From assembly GCF_022430525.1 (NCBI RefSeq), contig NZ_CP092520.1, positions 558,001 to 622,000 on the forward strand: DNA of 64,000 bases. The letters are read 5' to 3'. Shown in pieces: positions 17,838 to 26,773 of the stretch. The notes beneath the pieces were generated by a model, which was given only the letters and a program-made list of their open reading frames with translations, searched no databases and was not told where the DNA came from. Numbering within the stretch: the first letter of the stretch is position 1; every line of letters begins with the position of its first letter. This stretch comes from Cetobacterium somerae. Its GTDB lineage: Bacteria > Fusobacteriota > Fusobacteriia > Fusobacteriales > Fusobacteriaceae. The translations under genes and the position numbers were made by a program.

Positions 17838-18752
17838 ATGCAAGAATTACTAAAAGAATTAGTTGAAAAACACAGAAAAACAACTGAATTAGGGAAAGTC
17901 GCAAGTTATATCCCTGAATTGGAAAAAACAAACCCCAGAAATCTTGGAATATATATTTTAGATAATGAGGGAAATGAATATTTTGCTGGAGATTATGATA
18001 ATAAATTTACAGTTCAAAGTATTTCTAAAGTAGTCGCTCTTATGTTGGCTATCTTAGACAATGGAGAAGAATATGTATTTTCTAAGGTTGGAATGGATCC
18101 AAGTGGTGATCCTTTTAACTCTATTAGAAAATTAGAAACATCTAGTAGAAGAAAACCTTATAATCCTATGATTAATGCTGGAGCTATCGTTGTATCTTCA
18201 ATGATTAAAGGTAATGATGCAAAAGATAAGTTCAATCGGCTTCTTGAATTTTTTAAAAAGATAACAGAAGATCCCTCACTTGAATTAAACCCTAAAGTTT
18301 ACTTAAGCGAATCTGAAACGGGAAATAAAAATAGAGCTATGGGATATTATCTAAAATCTGAAGGAATTATTATGGGAAATGTAGAGGAAGCTTTAGAAGT
18401 TTATTTTAAACAATGTTCTATTGATGTAACTGCTAAAACTATTGCCAAACTTGGTTTATTCCTAGCTAATGAAGGACAAACTAGTACTGGTGAACAAATC
18501 GTTTCCAATAGAGTTAGCCGAATTGTAAAAACACTTATGGTTACATGTGGAATGTATGATAATTCTGGTGAATTTGCTGTAAGAGTTGGTTTACCATCAA
18601 AAAGTGGAGTCGGGGGTGGAATTGTTTCTGTTGTTCCACACAAAATGGGAATTGGTATTTACTCACCTGCTCTTGATCAAAAAGGAAATCCTATAGCTGG
18701 AGTATGTCTTTTAGAAGACCTATGCAACGAACTTAAATGTAGAATATTTTAA
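17838..18752 (+). CDS. glsA: Glutaminase
   Basis: This 304-residue protein is a serine-type glutaminase (GlsA/YbaS family), which hydrolyses glutamine to glutamate and ammonia in the cytoplasm. The Ser-x-x-Lys pair is S61-K64 in FTVQSISKVV. Other family motifs are GDPFNSI, PYNPMINAGAI, SESETGNKNRAM and SKSGVGGGI. Length matches the family. The next gene, 41 bases downstream, is an AGCS symporter, so the pair probably imports and deamidates glutamine. AGGAGGTAAAA precedes the start. Confidence 0.95.
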   Translation: MQELLKELVEKHRKTTELGKVASYIPELEKTNPRNLGIYILDNEGNEYFAGDYDNKFTVQSISKVVALMLAILDNGEEYVFSKVGMDPSGDPFNSIRKLETSSRRKPYNPMINAGAIVVSSMIKGNDAKDKFNRLLEFFKKITEDPSLELNPKVYLSESETGNKNRAMGYYLKSEGIIMGNVEEALEVYFKQCSIDVTAKTIAKLGLFLANEGQTSTGEQIVSNRVSRIVKTLMVTCGMYDNSGEFAVRVGLPSKSGVGGGIVSVVPHKMGIGIYSPALDQKGNPIAGVCLLEDLCNELKCRIF

Positions 18753-18793
18753 ACACACACACACAATTTATTATATGTTATATAGGAGGAACA

Positions 18794-20182
18794 ATGAATA
18801 TTATCAACACACTTAACAACATTTTATGGTCTTATGTTTTAATCGCAGTTCTTATTATTTCAGGATTATATTTTACTTTTAAACTAAAGTTTGCAAATAT
18901 AACTGAAATTAAAGAAATGTTCAAAGTAATGCTTGAAAAAGGAAATGGAAAAGGAGTTTCACCATTCCAAGCATTCTGTATTAGTGCTGGTTCTAAAGTT
19001 GGAACTGGTAGTTTAGCAGGAGTTGCTCTTGCTATATCTGTTGGTGGACCTGGATCTATATTTTGGATGTGGATTTTAGCTTTAGTAGCTGGTAGTTTGA
19101 GTTTAGTCGAAAACACTTTAGCTCAAATTTATAAGAAAAAAGAGGATGGAATCTTTGTTGGTGGACCAGCTTACTATATGGAATTAGGTATGAATAAAAA
19201 ATATCTTGGTGTAGCTTTCTCTATCTTAATTACAGTAACTTATGGTTTTATTTTTAATGCTGTTCAAGCTAATACAATTACAGTAGCTTTCCAACATGCT
19301 TATGGTATAAATCAATTTTATGGAGCTATTATTTTAACTGTATTAACAGCTATAATTATTTTAGGAGGAGCTCATAGAATTGCAAAAGTTTCAGAGATTA
19401 TTGTTCCAATTATGGGTGTATTTTATTTAGTAGTTGCTATTTTTATAGTTTTAAAAAATATATCAGCTCTTCCTGGAGTACTTTCATTGATTATGACAAA
19501 CGCTTTTGATCCTGCTGCTGCTGGTGGAGGTGCTCTTGGAGTTATTGTTATGGAAGGTATTAAAAGAGGTCTTTTCTCAAACGAAGCTGGTATGGGTTCA
19601 ACTCCAAACGCTGGAGCTAGTGCTTCTACAGATCATCCTTTCAAACAGGGATTAGTTCAAACTTTAGGGGTTTATGTTACTACATTAGCTATTTGTTCTG
19701 CTACAGCTTTTATCATTCTTTTCTCTGGAGTATTAGGAACTACTACTCATAAAGGAATTGAATTAACTCAAACTGCTATGATACATGAACTTGGAATTTT
19801 TGGTAGAATTTTCTTGATGGCTTGTATATTTTTATTTGCTTTTTCATCAGTTATTGGAAATTACTTCTACGGAATCGTTAATATAGCCTATACTGAAAAA
19901 AAGTGGTTAGAAAACCCATTTAAAGTTGTTGCTCTTGCTATGGTTTTCTGGGGTTCTGTCAAAGATGCTCCATCTGTTTGGGCTATGGCTGATTTATTTA
20001 TGGCATTCATGGCACTTTTCAATATATACGCTATTACTAAACTTAGAGTTCCTGCTATTGAATGTATTCACCACTATTTACAAGAAAGAAAAGCTAAAAG
20101 AAATCCTGTTTTTACTAAAAATGTTCTTTCTAACTCTACAGGTGTAGAATGTTGGGATGATAAAGGAGAGGTTTCTCTTTAA
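18794..20182 (+). CDS. AGCS-family Na+/amino-acid symporter (probably glutamine)
   Basis: This 462-residue membrane protein belongs to the alanine-or-glycine:cation symporter family. It has the signatures GTGSLAGVALAISVGGPG near residues 75-92 and GLFSNEAGMGSTPNA near 258-272, with about ten membrane segments. Co-transcription with glsA points to glutamine as substrate; alanine or glycine remain possible. It is one of three AGCS paralogues in the window. Its codons end mostly in T (GAA GCT GGT), unlike the paralogue at 56527, which uses GCA and GGA on the same strand; this is evidence for the strand-bias switch at the origin. Confidence 0.92.
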   Translation: MNIINTLNNILWSYVLIAVLIISGLYFTFKLKFANITEIKEMFKVMLEKGNGKGVSPFQAFCISAGSKVGTGSLAGVALAISVGGPGSIFWMWILALVAGSLSLVENTLAQIYKKKEDGIFVGGPAYYMELGMNKKYLGVAFSILITVTYGFIFNAVQANTITVAFQHAYGINQFYGAIILTVLTAIIILGGAHRIAKVSEIIVPIMGVFYLVVAIFIVLKNISALPGVLSLIMTNAFDPAAAGGGALGVIVMEGIKRGLFSNEAGMGSTPNAGASASTDHPFKQGLVQTLGVYVTTLAICSATAFIILFSGVLGTTTHKGIELTQTAMIHELGIFGRIFLMACIFLFAFSSVIGNYFYGIVNIAYTEKKWLENPFKVVALAMVFWGSVKDAPSVWAMADLFMAFMALFNIYAITKLRVPAIECIHHYLQERKAKRNPVFTKNVLSNSTGVECWDDKGEVSL

Positions 20183-20204
20183 TTCTAGTTTAAAATAAAA
20201 TAAA

Positions 20205-20235
20205 ATAAAAAGACCTCTTTTATTAAGAGGTCTTT
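20205..20235. terminator. Bidirectional terminator between convergent genes
   Basis: AAAAAGACCTCTT and AAGAGGTCTTTTTTT form a hairpin with A and T tails, serving the AGCS gene and the convergent hypothetical gene. Confidence 0.8.
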
Positions 20236-20240
20236 TTTTA

Positions 20241-20615
20241 TTAATGAATTATTTTTTTACCATTTTCTTCTGGCTCTTTTCCAGATAAATGAATTATTTT
20301 ATTTACTGCTAATTCTGCATATTTATCTAATATTGCAGGTAAATCAGAATTCTCAATTAGCCCTATATATGTAGGGTCCTCTTTGATTTTAGGAGCTACT
20401 CTATATTTTTTATCACCAATCATTTCTATTTCAAAATCACCATTAAATTCACCATAAATAGGATCTAAATTAGGTTCAATTTCTTTTACCATATCAGCCA
20501 CTATCATTGAAAATATTTTCTTAACATCTTCAGTTCCTTGGGCCTTAGACATTCTTACCTTATAGTCTCCCCAATATTTATTTTCTACCTCTGAAAATGA
20601 TTTTTTGTATGCCAT
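20241..20615 (-). CDS. Hypothetical protein, 124 residues
   Basis: The product starts MAYKKSFSEVENKYWGDYK and is acidic, soluble-looking and without membrane segments. I do not recognise a family. The middle (GEFNGDFEIEMIGDKKYRVAP) looks like beta strands and the ends look helical. A GGAGGTAAAAAA ribosome site supports the start at 20615. It is separated from MATE (upstream on the same strand) by 58 bases and ends at a shared terminator with the AGCS gene. No functional context is evident. Confidence 0.7.
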   Translation of the reverse strand: MAYKKSFSEVENKYWGDYKVRMSKAQGTEDVKKIFSMIVADMVKEIEPNLDPIYGEFNGDFEIEMIGDKKYRVAPKIKEDPTYIGLIENSDLPAILDKYAELAVNKIIHLSGKEPEENGKKIIH

Positions 20616-20673
20616 TTTTTTACCTCCTCAACTCTTGTTTTTACAGGTTTATATTTTTATCTACGCTAACATA

Positions 20674-22008
20674 TTAACTCTTCCTTTTTTCTTTTATTTT
20701 TTTATATATAAATACAAAGTATCCCAAAAATAAAAAACCTGCACTCCAATTTATGATTAAAATTCCTATCCAAATCCCCTGAATACCTTGAAAAAATTTT
20801 ATTAATATAGGAAAACATAATATAGGCATTAAGAACTGTCTATATATTCCAATTAAAACTGAAAATTTAGGATATTTTAAGCCTCTCAAAACAGCATCAC
20901 ATATATTTATTAAAATATATGAATTAAAAGTAAATTTCTCTATTGAAAAATAATTTATCCCATATTCTATAACTTCTAAATCCTTAGTAAATATACTAAA
21001 TAAATAAGGTAATAAATAGCTTATACTTAGCATTCCAATAGTCATTATTATAATCCCATAAAGCATTGTTTTAATAAAAATCTCTCTTATTCTATCAAAT
21101 TTTTTTGCCCCAAAATTTTGACCAGTTATACTCAAAGCGGCACTATTTAAACCAATCGCTGGCAATAATATTAATTGCTCTATACGAGTTGATATTCCAT
21201 ATGATGCAATAGCTGAGCTCCCACCTACTTTTTGTATATAATGATTTATCACAAAAACTCCTACAGCTATCGTCATCATATTAAAACTTGCTGGTAATCC
21301 TTGATTTAAAATGTCTTTAATATTTTTTACACTTGGAGTTTTTATGTTATAATTTTGTTTTGAAATTAAGGGAGATTTTTTTACCTTAAAATATAAATAG
21401 ATACTTCCTACTAACTGTATTAATACTGTAGCTATTGCTACACCATCTGTTGTTGTTTTTAAAATAAATATAAAAAACGGATCCAATATTACATTAGCTA
21501 CAAATCCTACAATTAAAAAATTTCTATAAATTTTTGTATTACCTTGAGCCACTAAGATTCCATTAAATATAGAATTTAAACAAAAGAACACAGCTCCTAT
21601 AAATATCCATTTTGTATATTCCATTCCTAATAACAACTCTTTTTCTCCAGCTCCCATCAATAAAAAAAGTTGTCTATTAAATTTAAGACCTACTATACTA
21701 ATAAAGAGCCCTGTTAGGATTCCTACTAAGATTCCATCTTTTGCTAATTCTATTCCTTTATCCTTATCTTTTTCACCAATAGCATTTGAAATTAAGGCAC
21801 TTAATCCCATTCCCATTCCAGAGCCTAAAGAAATCAAAATAAAAAAAACAGGAAAAGATAATGATAAACCAGCTAAAGCTTTAACACTTATAAATCCTGT
21901 AAAATACGTATCAGTAATATTGAATAATGTATTAAATAAAAAACCAATACTGGAAGGTATTGCAATTTTCCTTATGCATGTGTTTAAATTTTCATTTACT
22001 AAATCCAT
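20674..22008 (-). CDS. MATE-family multidrug/Na+ efflux transporter
   Basis: This 444-residue protein has about twelve membrane segments and the MATE pattern: an N-terminal IRKIAIPSSIGFLFNTLFNITDT-like opening, LSLSFPVF, and the mid-protein repeat QGLPASFNM. It should export cationic compounds by Na+ or proton antiport. An AAAGGAG site precedes the ATG. It stands alone apart from the hypothetical gene downstream. Substrate cannot be inferred. Confidence 0.9.
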   Translation of the reverse strand: MDLVNENLNTCIRKIAIPSSIGFLFNTLFNITDTYFTGFISVKALAGLSLSFPVFFILISLGSGMGMGLSALISNAIGEKDKDKGIELAKDGILVGILTGLFISIVGLKFNRQLFLLMGAGEKELLLGMEYTKWIFIGAVFFCLNSIFNGILVAQGNTKIYRNFLIVGFVANVILDPFFIFILKTTTDGVAIATVLIQLVGSIYLYFKVKKSPLISKQNYNIKTPSVKNIKDILNQGLPASFNMMTIAVGVFVINHYIQKVGGSSAIASYGISTRIEQLILLPAIGLNSAALSITGQNFGAKKFDRIREIFIKTMLYGIIIMTIGMLSISYLLPYLFSIFTKDLEVIEYGINYFSIEKFTFNSYILINICDAVLRGLKYPKFSVLIGIYRQFLMPILCFPILIKFFQGIQGIWIGILIINWSAGFLFLGYFVFIYKKIKEKRKS

Positions 22009-22125
22009 CTTTACTCCTTTTCTCTTTTTATTTTTCTACTATTTTTCTAGATTTTTCCTTTTATTTTAAAAGATATAAACATTTTTTGAGTAAAATCAAA
22101 TTATAATAATTTTAAGGAGGTTTTT

Positions 22126-22416
22126 ATGAAAATTATACATGATGAAAAAAATTCAAAGTTTTATATCACTAATAGTGAAAATATAGAAATTGCAGAATTA
22201 ATATATTCTATTGATGGTGTTAATAAAACTCTTAAATTGAATTCTACTTGGGTAGAAGAAGAATATCGTAATCAAAATTTAGCAACTACTTTAATAGAAA
22301 AATTTATAGAATTTGCTAAACTAAATAATTTAAAAATCATTCCTATTTGTTCTTTTGGAAAAACTTATTTTAAAAGATATAATAATAAATACCAAGATAT
22401 TGTAATTTCAAAATAA
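22126..22416 (+). CDS. Small GNAT-type N-acetyltransferase (YjdJ-like)
   Basis: This 96-residue protein fits the short GNAT subgroup with a Gcn5-related fold but reduced N-terminus. It has the acetyl-CoA loop WVEEEYRNQNLATTLIEKFIEFA and the C-terminal IIPICSFGKTYFKRY typical of the YjdJ/Acetyltransf_CG group. Substrate is unknown. A TAAGGAGG site precedes the ATG. It is followed 74 bases later by a Dph6-like gene on the same strand. Confidence 0.75.
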   Translation: MKIIHDEKNSKFYITNSENIEIAELIYSIDGVNKTLKLNSTWVEEEYRNQNLATTLIEKFIEFAKLNNLKIIPICSFGKTYFKRYNNKYQDIVISK

Positions 22417-22490
22417 ATTTATCTTGTTTTTATCAATTTATTTTTTTATAATATTTATATAACGGATAAAATATTTTTTGGAGGATTATT

Positions 22491-23138
22491 ATGGGAATAA
22501 AAGTTGTCGTTTCTTTCAGCGGGGGAAAAGATAGTATGTTATCTTTACATAAAGCAATTTCATTAGGTTATGAACCAATTGCTATTATGACAACAATAAA
22601 TAAAAATAAGGGAGATTCTTGGTTTCATGATATCTCATCCGATCTTTTAAAACAAGTTTCATTAGCTATTAATATACCTTTACTATTAGTCGAGTGTGAT
22701 GGTGAAAATTATGAAAATACTTTTGAAATAGCTTTAAAAAATATGAAAAATTTAGGAGCCGAGGCATGTATTTTTGGTGATATTGATATTGCTCATCATA
22801 GAGAATGGGGAGAAACTAGATGCCAAAATACCAATCTTGAAGCTATTTTCCCTTTATGGCAAGGAAATCGTGAAGCTTTAGTTAAGGAATTTATAGAATT
22901 AGGATATAAAGCTATTATTAAAAAAGTTAATTTAAACAATATGAGTGCTGATTTTTTAGGAAAAACTTTAACTCATGAACTTTTAAAAGAAATAGAAAAA
23001 ACTGGTTCTGATGTTTGTGGAGAAAATGGTGAATATCATACTTTTGTATACGATGGCCCAATTTTTTCTAAAGAGGTTTTATTACAAAATACAAAAAATA
23101 TTATTAACGAAAACACTCTATTATTGAGTACTTATTAG
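22491..23138 (+). CDS. Dph6-related ATP pyrophosphatase (ATP-binding domain family)
   Basis: This 215-residue protein has the PP-loop motif SGGKDS (residues 10-15) and family blocks ACIFGDIDIAHHREW, PLWQGNR and CGENGEYHTFVYDGP. Eukaryotic and archaeal relatives make diphthamide; the bacterial ones are often annotated as diphthine-ammonia ligase but bacteria lack diphthamide, so the substrate here is unknown. It probably adenylates a carboxylate or amide and transfers nitrogen or sulfur. GGAGG precedes the start. It reads in the same direction as the GNAT gene. Confidence 0.8.
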   Translation: MGIKVVVSFSGGKDSMLSLHKAISLGYEPIAIMTTINKNKGDSWFHDISSDLLKQVSLAINIPLLLVECDGENYENTFEIALKNMKNLGAEACIFGDIDIAHHREWGETRCQNTNLEAIFPLWQGNREALVKEFIELGYKAIIKKVNLNNMSADFLGKTLTHELLKEIEKTGSDVCGENGEYHTFVYDGPIFSKEVLLQNTKNIINENTLLLSTY

Positions 23139-23183
23139 ACTTGTATATATAAAATGAATCGATTATACATATAATAAATAATT

Positions 23184-23219
23184 AATATACAGCATGAATA
23201 TGCTGTATATTTTTTTTAT
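23184..23219 (+). terminator. Terminator upstream of gltS
   Basis: AATATACAGCAT and ATGCTGTATATT form a 12-bp stem with a 4-base loop, followed by seven more T residues. It ends the GNAT/Dph6-like unit. Confidence 0.75.
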
Positions 23220-23297
23220 ATTTGTATATTTTATATACCATGTGTACAATTATTAATATAAAAGTAAGTAAAAAAATCATTTTTTAGGAGGAAAATT

Positions 23298-24494
23298 ATG
23301 TTCACACACACATTTAATATGGCAGAAACTTTAGCAATAGCAGTTTGTTTGTTATTAATTGGAAGATGGATTAAAGGAAAAGTATATTTCTTTGAAAAAT
23401 TCTTTATACCGGCTCCCGTTATTGGAGGAGTTATATTTTCTATTGTTTCTCTAATTGGTTATAATATGCAACTTTTTGTTTTTGATTTTGATGGTTCATT
23501 AAAAAATCTTCTAATGGTAGCTTTTTTTACCACAATTGGATTTTTAGCAAGTTTAAAAATGCTAAAAAAGGGTGGTGTTCAAGTTTTTACTTTTTTACTT
23601 GTAGCCGTTATACTTGTTGTTATCCAAAACGTTGTTGGTGTTTCTTTAGCAAAAGTATTTAGTTTAAATCCTTTAATTGGAATCGCTGCTGGCTCTGTTC
23701 CTCTTACTGGAGGTCACGGAACCTCTGGAGCTTTTGGTCCTGTTCTTGAAGCTGCTGGTGCTACTGGTGCTATGTCTGTTGCAATCGCTTCAGCAACTTT
23801 TGGATTAGTTGCTGGATGTCTAATTGGAGGCCCAGTTGGAAAAAGACTTATGGCAAAACATAATTTAAAATCTCCTAGAGAAGTAGAGATGTTTCTTGAT
23901 GGTAATGAAGACCCTTCTGATACAAAATTACTTTTAAATGAAGATTTATTATTTAGAGCTATTGTTTATATTGTTCTAGCTATGGGAATTGGTGGTTTTA
24001 TAACACCGTTAGCTAAAAATCTAGGAATTGTTCTTCCTGTATATATCGGTCCCATGATTGTTGCTGCAATTATAAGAAATATCGCTGATGGAGCTAAGAT
24101 AGAGATTCCATTGAATGCAATTAATGTTGTTGGTAATATTGCATTACAACTTTTCTTAGCTATGGCATTGATGTCTATGAGACTTTGGGAATTAGCTGCA
24201 CTAGCTATTCCACTTGTAGCGATTCTTTTAGCACAAAAAGTCGTTATGGCTTTATATGCATATTTTGTAACATTTAGAGTTATGGGAAAAGATTATGATG
24301 CTGCGGTTATGGCTGTTGGACATTGTGGATTCGGAATGGGAGCTACTCCAAATGCTATGGCTAATATGGAATCTTTTACAGCAGCAAACGGTCCTTCTCC
24401 CACAGCATTCTTTGCCCTACCATTAGTTGGATCTCTTTTCATAGATTTTGTTAATGCATCAGTTATAACAGTCTTTGTTAATATGTTTTCTTAA
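23298..24494 (+). CDS. gltS: Sodium/glutamate symporter
   Basis: This 398-residue membrane protein matches GltS: a start with FNMAETLAIAVCLLLIGRW, the first inner loop FFIPAPVIGG, and the two re-entrant repeats VPLTGGHGTSGAFGP and GHCGFGMGATPNAMANM. It imports glutamate with Na+. The N-terminal half is linked to the C-terminal half by a hydrophilic segment (about 190-215). AGGAGGAAAATT precedes the ATG. Fusobacteria ferment glutamate, so a high-capacity importer is expected, and glutaminase is encoded 5 kb away. Confidence 0.95.
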   Translation: MFTHTFNMAETLAIAVCLLLIGRWIKGKVYFFEKFFIPAPVIGGVIFSIVSLIGYNMQLFVFDFDGSLKNLLMVAFFTTIGFLASLKMLKKGGVQVFTFLLVAVILVVIQNVVGVSLAKVFSLNPLIGIAAGSVPLTGGHGTSGAFGPVLEAAGATGAMSVAIASATFGLVAGCLIGGPVGKRLMAKHNLKSPREVEMFLDGNEDPSDTKLLLNEDLLFRAIVYIVLAMGIGGFITPLAKNLGIVLPVYIGPMIVAAIIRNIADGAKIEIPLNAINVVGNIALQLFLAMALMSMRLWELAALAIPLVAILLAQKVVMALYAYFVTFRVMGKDYDAAVMAVGHCGFGMGATPNAMANMESFTAANGPSPTAFFALPLVGSLFIDFVNASVITVFVNMFS

Positions 24495-24498
24495 TAAT

Positions 24499-24526
24499 AA
24501 AAGGAGAGTTTTTCAACTCTCCTTTT
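24499..24526. terminator. Bidirectional terminator between gltS and an exported protein gene
   Basis: AAAAGGAGAGTT and AACTCTCCTTTT form a perfect 12-bp stem between convergent genes. Confidence 0.8.
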
Positions 24527-24534
24527 ACTTATTT

Positions 24535-24930
24535 TTACTGATTTAATATTATTCTTGTTCCATCAGCCATTTCTAAAATTTGACTTCTTTGATCAGAATA
24601 TATAACTCTAGCACCTTGTCTTGTGCCCTGATTATATTGTTGATAATTTGGACTTGGATTTCCATAAAAATTTTGAGGTGCCCCTATATTTCCATATTTT
24701 CTATTGGCATTCTCTATTACAGCTTGTCTCTCGTATCCTCTACGTATTTGAGTATCTAATCTTCTTAAATCTTGTTGATGTCTATATTCACTTTGGTTGT
24801 ATTGCGATCCTAGAATTAAGGCAGATCCTGTTACTATAGCAGCCCTTGTTCCTCCATTTAATCCTCCCCACCAACTTGCATAGCTTAGTGAAGATAACAG
24901 AAGTAATAACATTAGTATCCCTTTTTTCAT
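24535..24930 (-). CDS. Small exported protein with glycine-zipper-like segment
   Basis: This 131-residue protein begins with a clear signal peptide (MKKGILMLLLLLSSLSYA). After it comes WWGGLNGGTRAAIVTGSALILGSQ, a small-residue hydrophobic stretch like outer-membrane glycine-zipper proteins, then a polar region rich in Arg, Gln, Asn and Tyr (about 45-105) and a C-terminal VIYSDQRSQILEMADGTRIIL. It is likely periplasmic or attached to the outer membrane. I do not recognise a defined family. AAGGAGTG precedes the start. Confidence 0.75.
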   Translation of the reverse strand: MKKGILMLLLLLSSLSYASWWGGLNGGTRAAIVTGSALILGSQYNQSEYRHQQDLRRLDTQIRRGYERQAVIENANRKYGNIGAPQNFYGNPSPNYQQYNQGTRQGARVIYSDQRSQILEMADGTRIILNQ

Positions 24931-25078
24931 TTATATATCACTCCTTAAATTTTGATAATATATTATAAATGGTTTTACAACAAAAAGCAACTTTTGTATA
25001 TTTTTTACTTATTTTAGTTATATATATATGATATAATTCAATGTATAAAAATTCGATAGTGATGAATCTAATAAAATG

Positions 25079-25194
25079 ATTACAACACCACAGTCTATTT
25101 TTAGAACTAATTCATAAAATTGCCATATATGTTGTATGTAATAATTTTTTTCAATTTAAGAAGTTTCTCTTATTTTTTTATACAACATATGTGG
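25079..25194. repeat. Iteron-like TGTTGTA motifs upstream of ybaK
   Basis: Between 24931 and 25219 there is no gene. The region holds three copies of TGTTGTA: reversed at 25079-25093, forward CCATATATGTTGTAT at 25123-25137, and reversed ATACAACATATGTGG at 25180-25194. The last two form an inverted pair and closely resemble the 15-bp iterons at 38961-39254. Their function is unknown. Confidence 0.45.
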
Positions 25195-25219
25195 ATATAA
25201 ATTATAAGGAGTTTATAAT

Positions 25220-25699
25220 ATGGCTATAAAAAAAACTAATGCAATGAGAGAACTCGATAAAGCTAAAATTAAATATGAGATCTTTGAATATGATGTTGAT
25301 GAAAATTATTTAGGTGCTGTCAGTGTTGCTTTAAAAACTGGAGCTGATATAACTAAGGTTTTCAAAACATTAGCTCTCACAAATGACAAAGATGAACTTT
25401 TTATTGTGTGTATTCCTGGAAGTGATGAAGTAGATTTAAAAAAAGTTGCTTCAATTGTTCAATCTAAAAAAGTAGATATGCTTGAACTTAGTAAATTAAA
25501 AGAAAAAACAGGTTACATAAGAGGAGGTTGCTCTCCGATTGGAATAAAAAAAAGACATCTGTCATTAATACATGAAAGCTGTCTAAAAAAAGATTTTATA
25601 TTTATAAGCGGGGGACAAAGAGGACTGCAAATTAAAATTAGTCCTAATGATTTAATTAATTTTCTTAATATGAAAGTTAAAAATCTTATTATTGAATAA
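25220..25699 (+). CDS. ybaK: Cys-tRNA(Pro) deacylase, YbaK/EbsC family
   Basis: This 159-residue protein is a free-standing aminoacyl-tRNA editing domain. The YbaK pattern is visible: KTNAMRELDKAKIKYE, GADITKVFKTLAL (with the conserved Lys), ELFIVCIPGSDEVDLKKVA, and GGCSPIGIKK near residue 102. It hydrolyses Cys mischarged on tRNA-Pro. The gene is followed after 20 bases by an AEC transporter. Start supported by AAGGAGTTTATAAT. Iteron-like motifs lie in its upstream region. Confidence 0.92.
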   Translation: MAIKKTNAMRELDKAKIKYEIFEYDVDENYLGAVSVALKTGADITKVFKTLALTNDKDELFIVCIPGSDEVDLKKVASIVQSKKVDMLELSKLKEKTGYIRGGCSPIGIKKRHLSLIHESCLKKDFIFISGGQRGLQIKISPNDLINFLNMKVKNLIIE

Positions 25700-25719
25700 T
25701 TTTTCTGGGAGTGTAATTA

Positions 25720-26748
25720 ATGAATACAACAAATACTATTATTTCTGTACTATCCGATAAAAATATTATTGGGGTTATGTCATCATCAATTTCTATTATG
25801 ATTTTAGGTTTCTATCTAGGAAAGAGCAATAAACTAAAAAGCTCTTTCTCTATACCGTTAGGAGAAATTATATTAACAATTTCTATTCCAGCTTTGTCTT
25901 TTAATGCTTTTATGAAAGATTTTGACAAAGAAACTTTTGTTAACGGGATAAACATATTAATCTGGAGTTTTTTAATTCATCTTTTTTTAATGGCCATTGG
26001 TAATATCTTCTACAAAAATTTAGATTTAGAAAAACAGTTAACTTTAAAAATTATGTCTGTTTTTGGTGGAATTACTGTTTTTGGAATCCCAATAGCTCAA
26101 GCTTTATATGGCGACCTTGGAGTTATATACTCTTCAATTTTTTCCATACCGTACAGAGTTTTACTTTATTCTTATGGTTTTATTAAAATGTCTAGTATTA
26201 AAATGGATAAAAAAAATCTTAAATCTATGTTTTTAAATCCAGTTATTTTAGCAACTTTCATAGGTCTTTTTATTTGGATATTTCAAGAATATCTTCCCCA
26301 AGTAAGCATAAGTGGACAAAAATTTCCTATTTTAAGAATTGATAAAACAGCCTTTTGGATATATAAACCTCTGGCTTTTTTAGCAGGTTTATGTTCACCA
26401 TTAGCATGGTTAGCTGCTGGATTAAAATTATCTGAATTACCTATTAAAGAATCTTTAAAAAATTCTATAGCTTGGCAATTTTCTATTATAAAAACACTTT
26501 TAATTCCTTTTCTAGTGTTAGTTATTATTTTAGGAGCTAATTTCTTTGGTATTCTTCAATTATCTAGTGTTAGTTTAGGAGTTATAACTATTATGATGGC
26601 TACTCCAACAGCATCTGTTGTTATTGCTTATTCTTTAAAGTATAATAAAGAGCCTTTAATAACATCAAGCTGTTCTCTTTTATCAACTATTTTTAGCTTG
26701 ATTACAATACCCATTTTAATAGCTTTTTTACAAATTTTTAAATTTTAA
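25720..26748 (+). CDS. AEC (auxin efflux carrier) family transporter
   Basis: This 342-residue membrane protein has about ten membrane segments and the AEC fold pattern: an N-terminal SISIMILGFYLGK, then IPALSFNAF with the conserved mid-membrane Pro, and LSSVSLGVITIMMATPTASVVIAY near the C-terminus. Family members export or exchange organic acids such as malate. It probably shares a transcript with ybaK. Substrate unknown. Confidence 0.85.
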   Translation: MNTTNTIISVLSDKNIIGVMSSSISIMILGFYLGKSNKLKSSFSIPLGEIILTISIPALSFNAFMKDFDKETFVNGINILIWSFLIHLFLMAIGNIFYKNLDLEKQLTLKIMSVFGGITVFGIPIAQALYGDLGVIYSSIFSIPYRVLLYSYGFIKMSSIKMDKKNLKSMFLNPVILATFIGLFIWIFQEYLPQVSISGQKFPILRIDKTAFWIYKPLAFLAGLCSPLAWLAAGLKLSELPIKESLKNSIAWQFSIIKTLLIPFLVLVIILGANFFGILQLSSVSLGVITIMMATPTASVVIAYSLKYNKEPLITSSCSLLSTIFSLITIPILIAFLQIFKF

Positions 26749-26773
26749 CTGAGTCAATGACTCAGTTTTTTTA
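26745..26773. terminator. Bidirectional terminator overlapping two convergent 3' ends
   Basis: AACTGAGTC and GACTCAGTT form a stem with A/T tails. The NhaC gene's stop codon (26756-26754) lies inside it. Confidence 0.8.

Noticed and set aside
23184-23211. Inverted iteron-like halves (ATACAGCAT / ATGCTGTAT)
   Set aside because: They are the two arms of a terminator hairpin with a T run, which explains them fully; the CC end of the iteron is missing.
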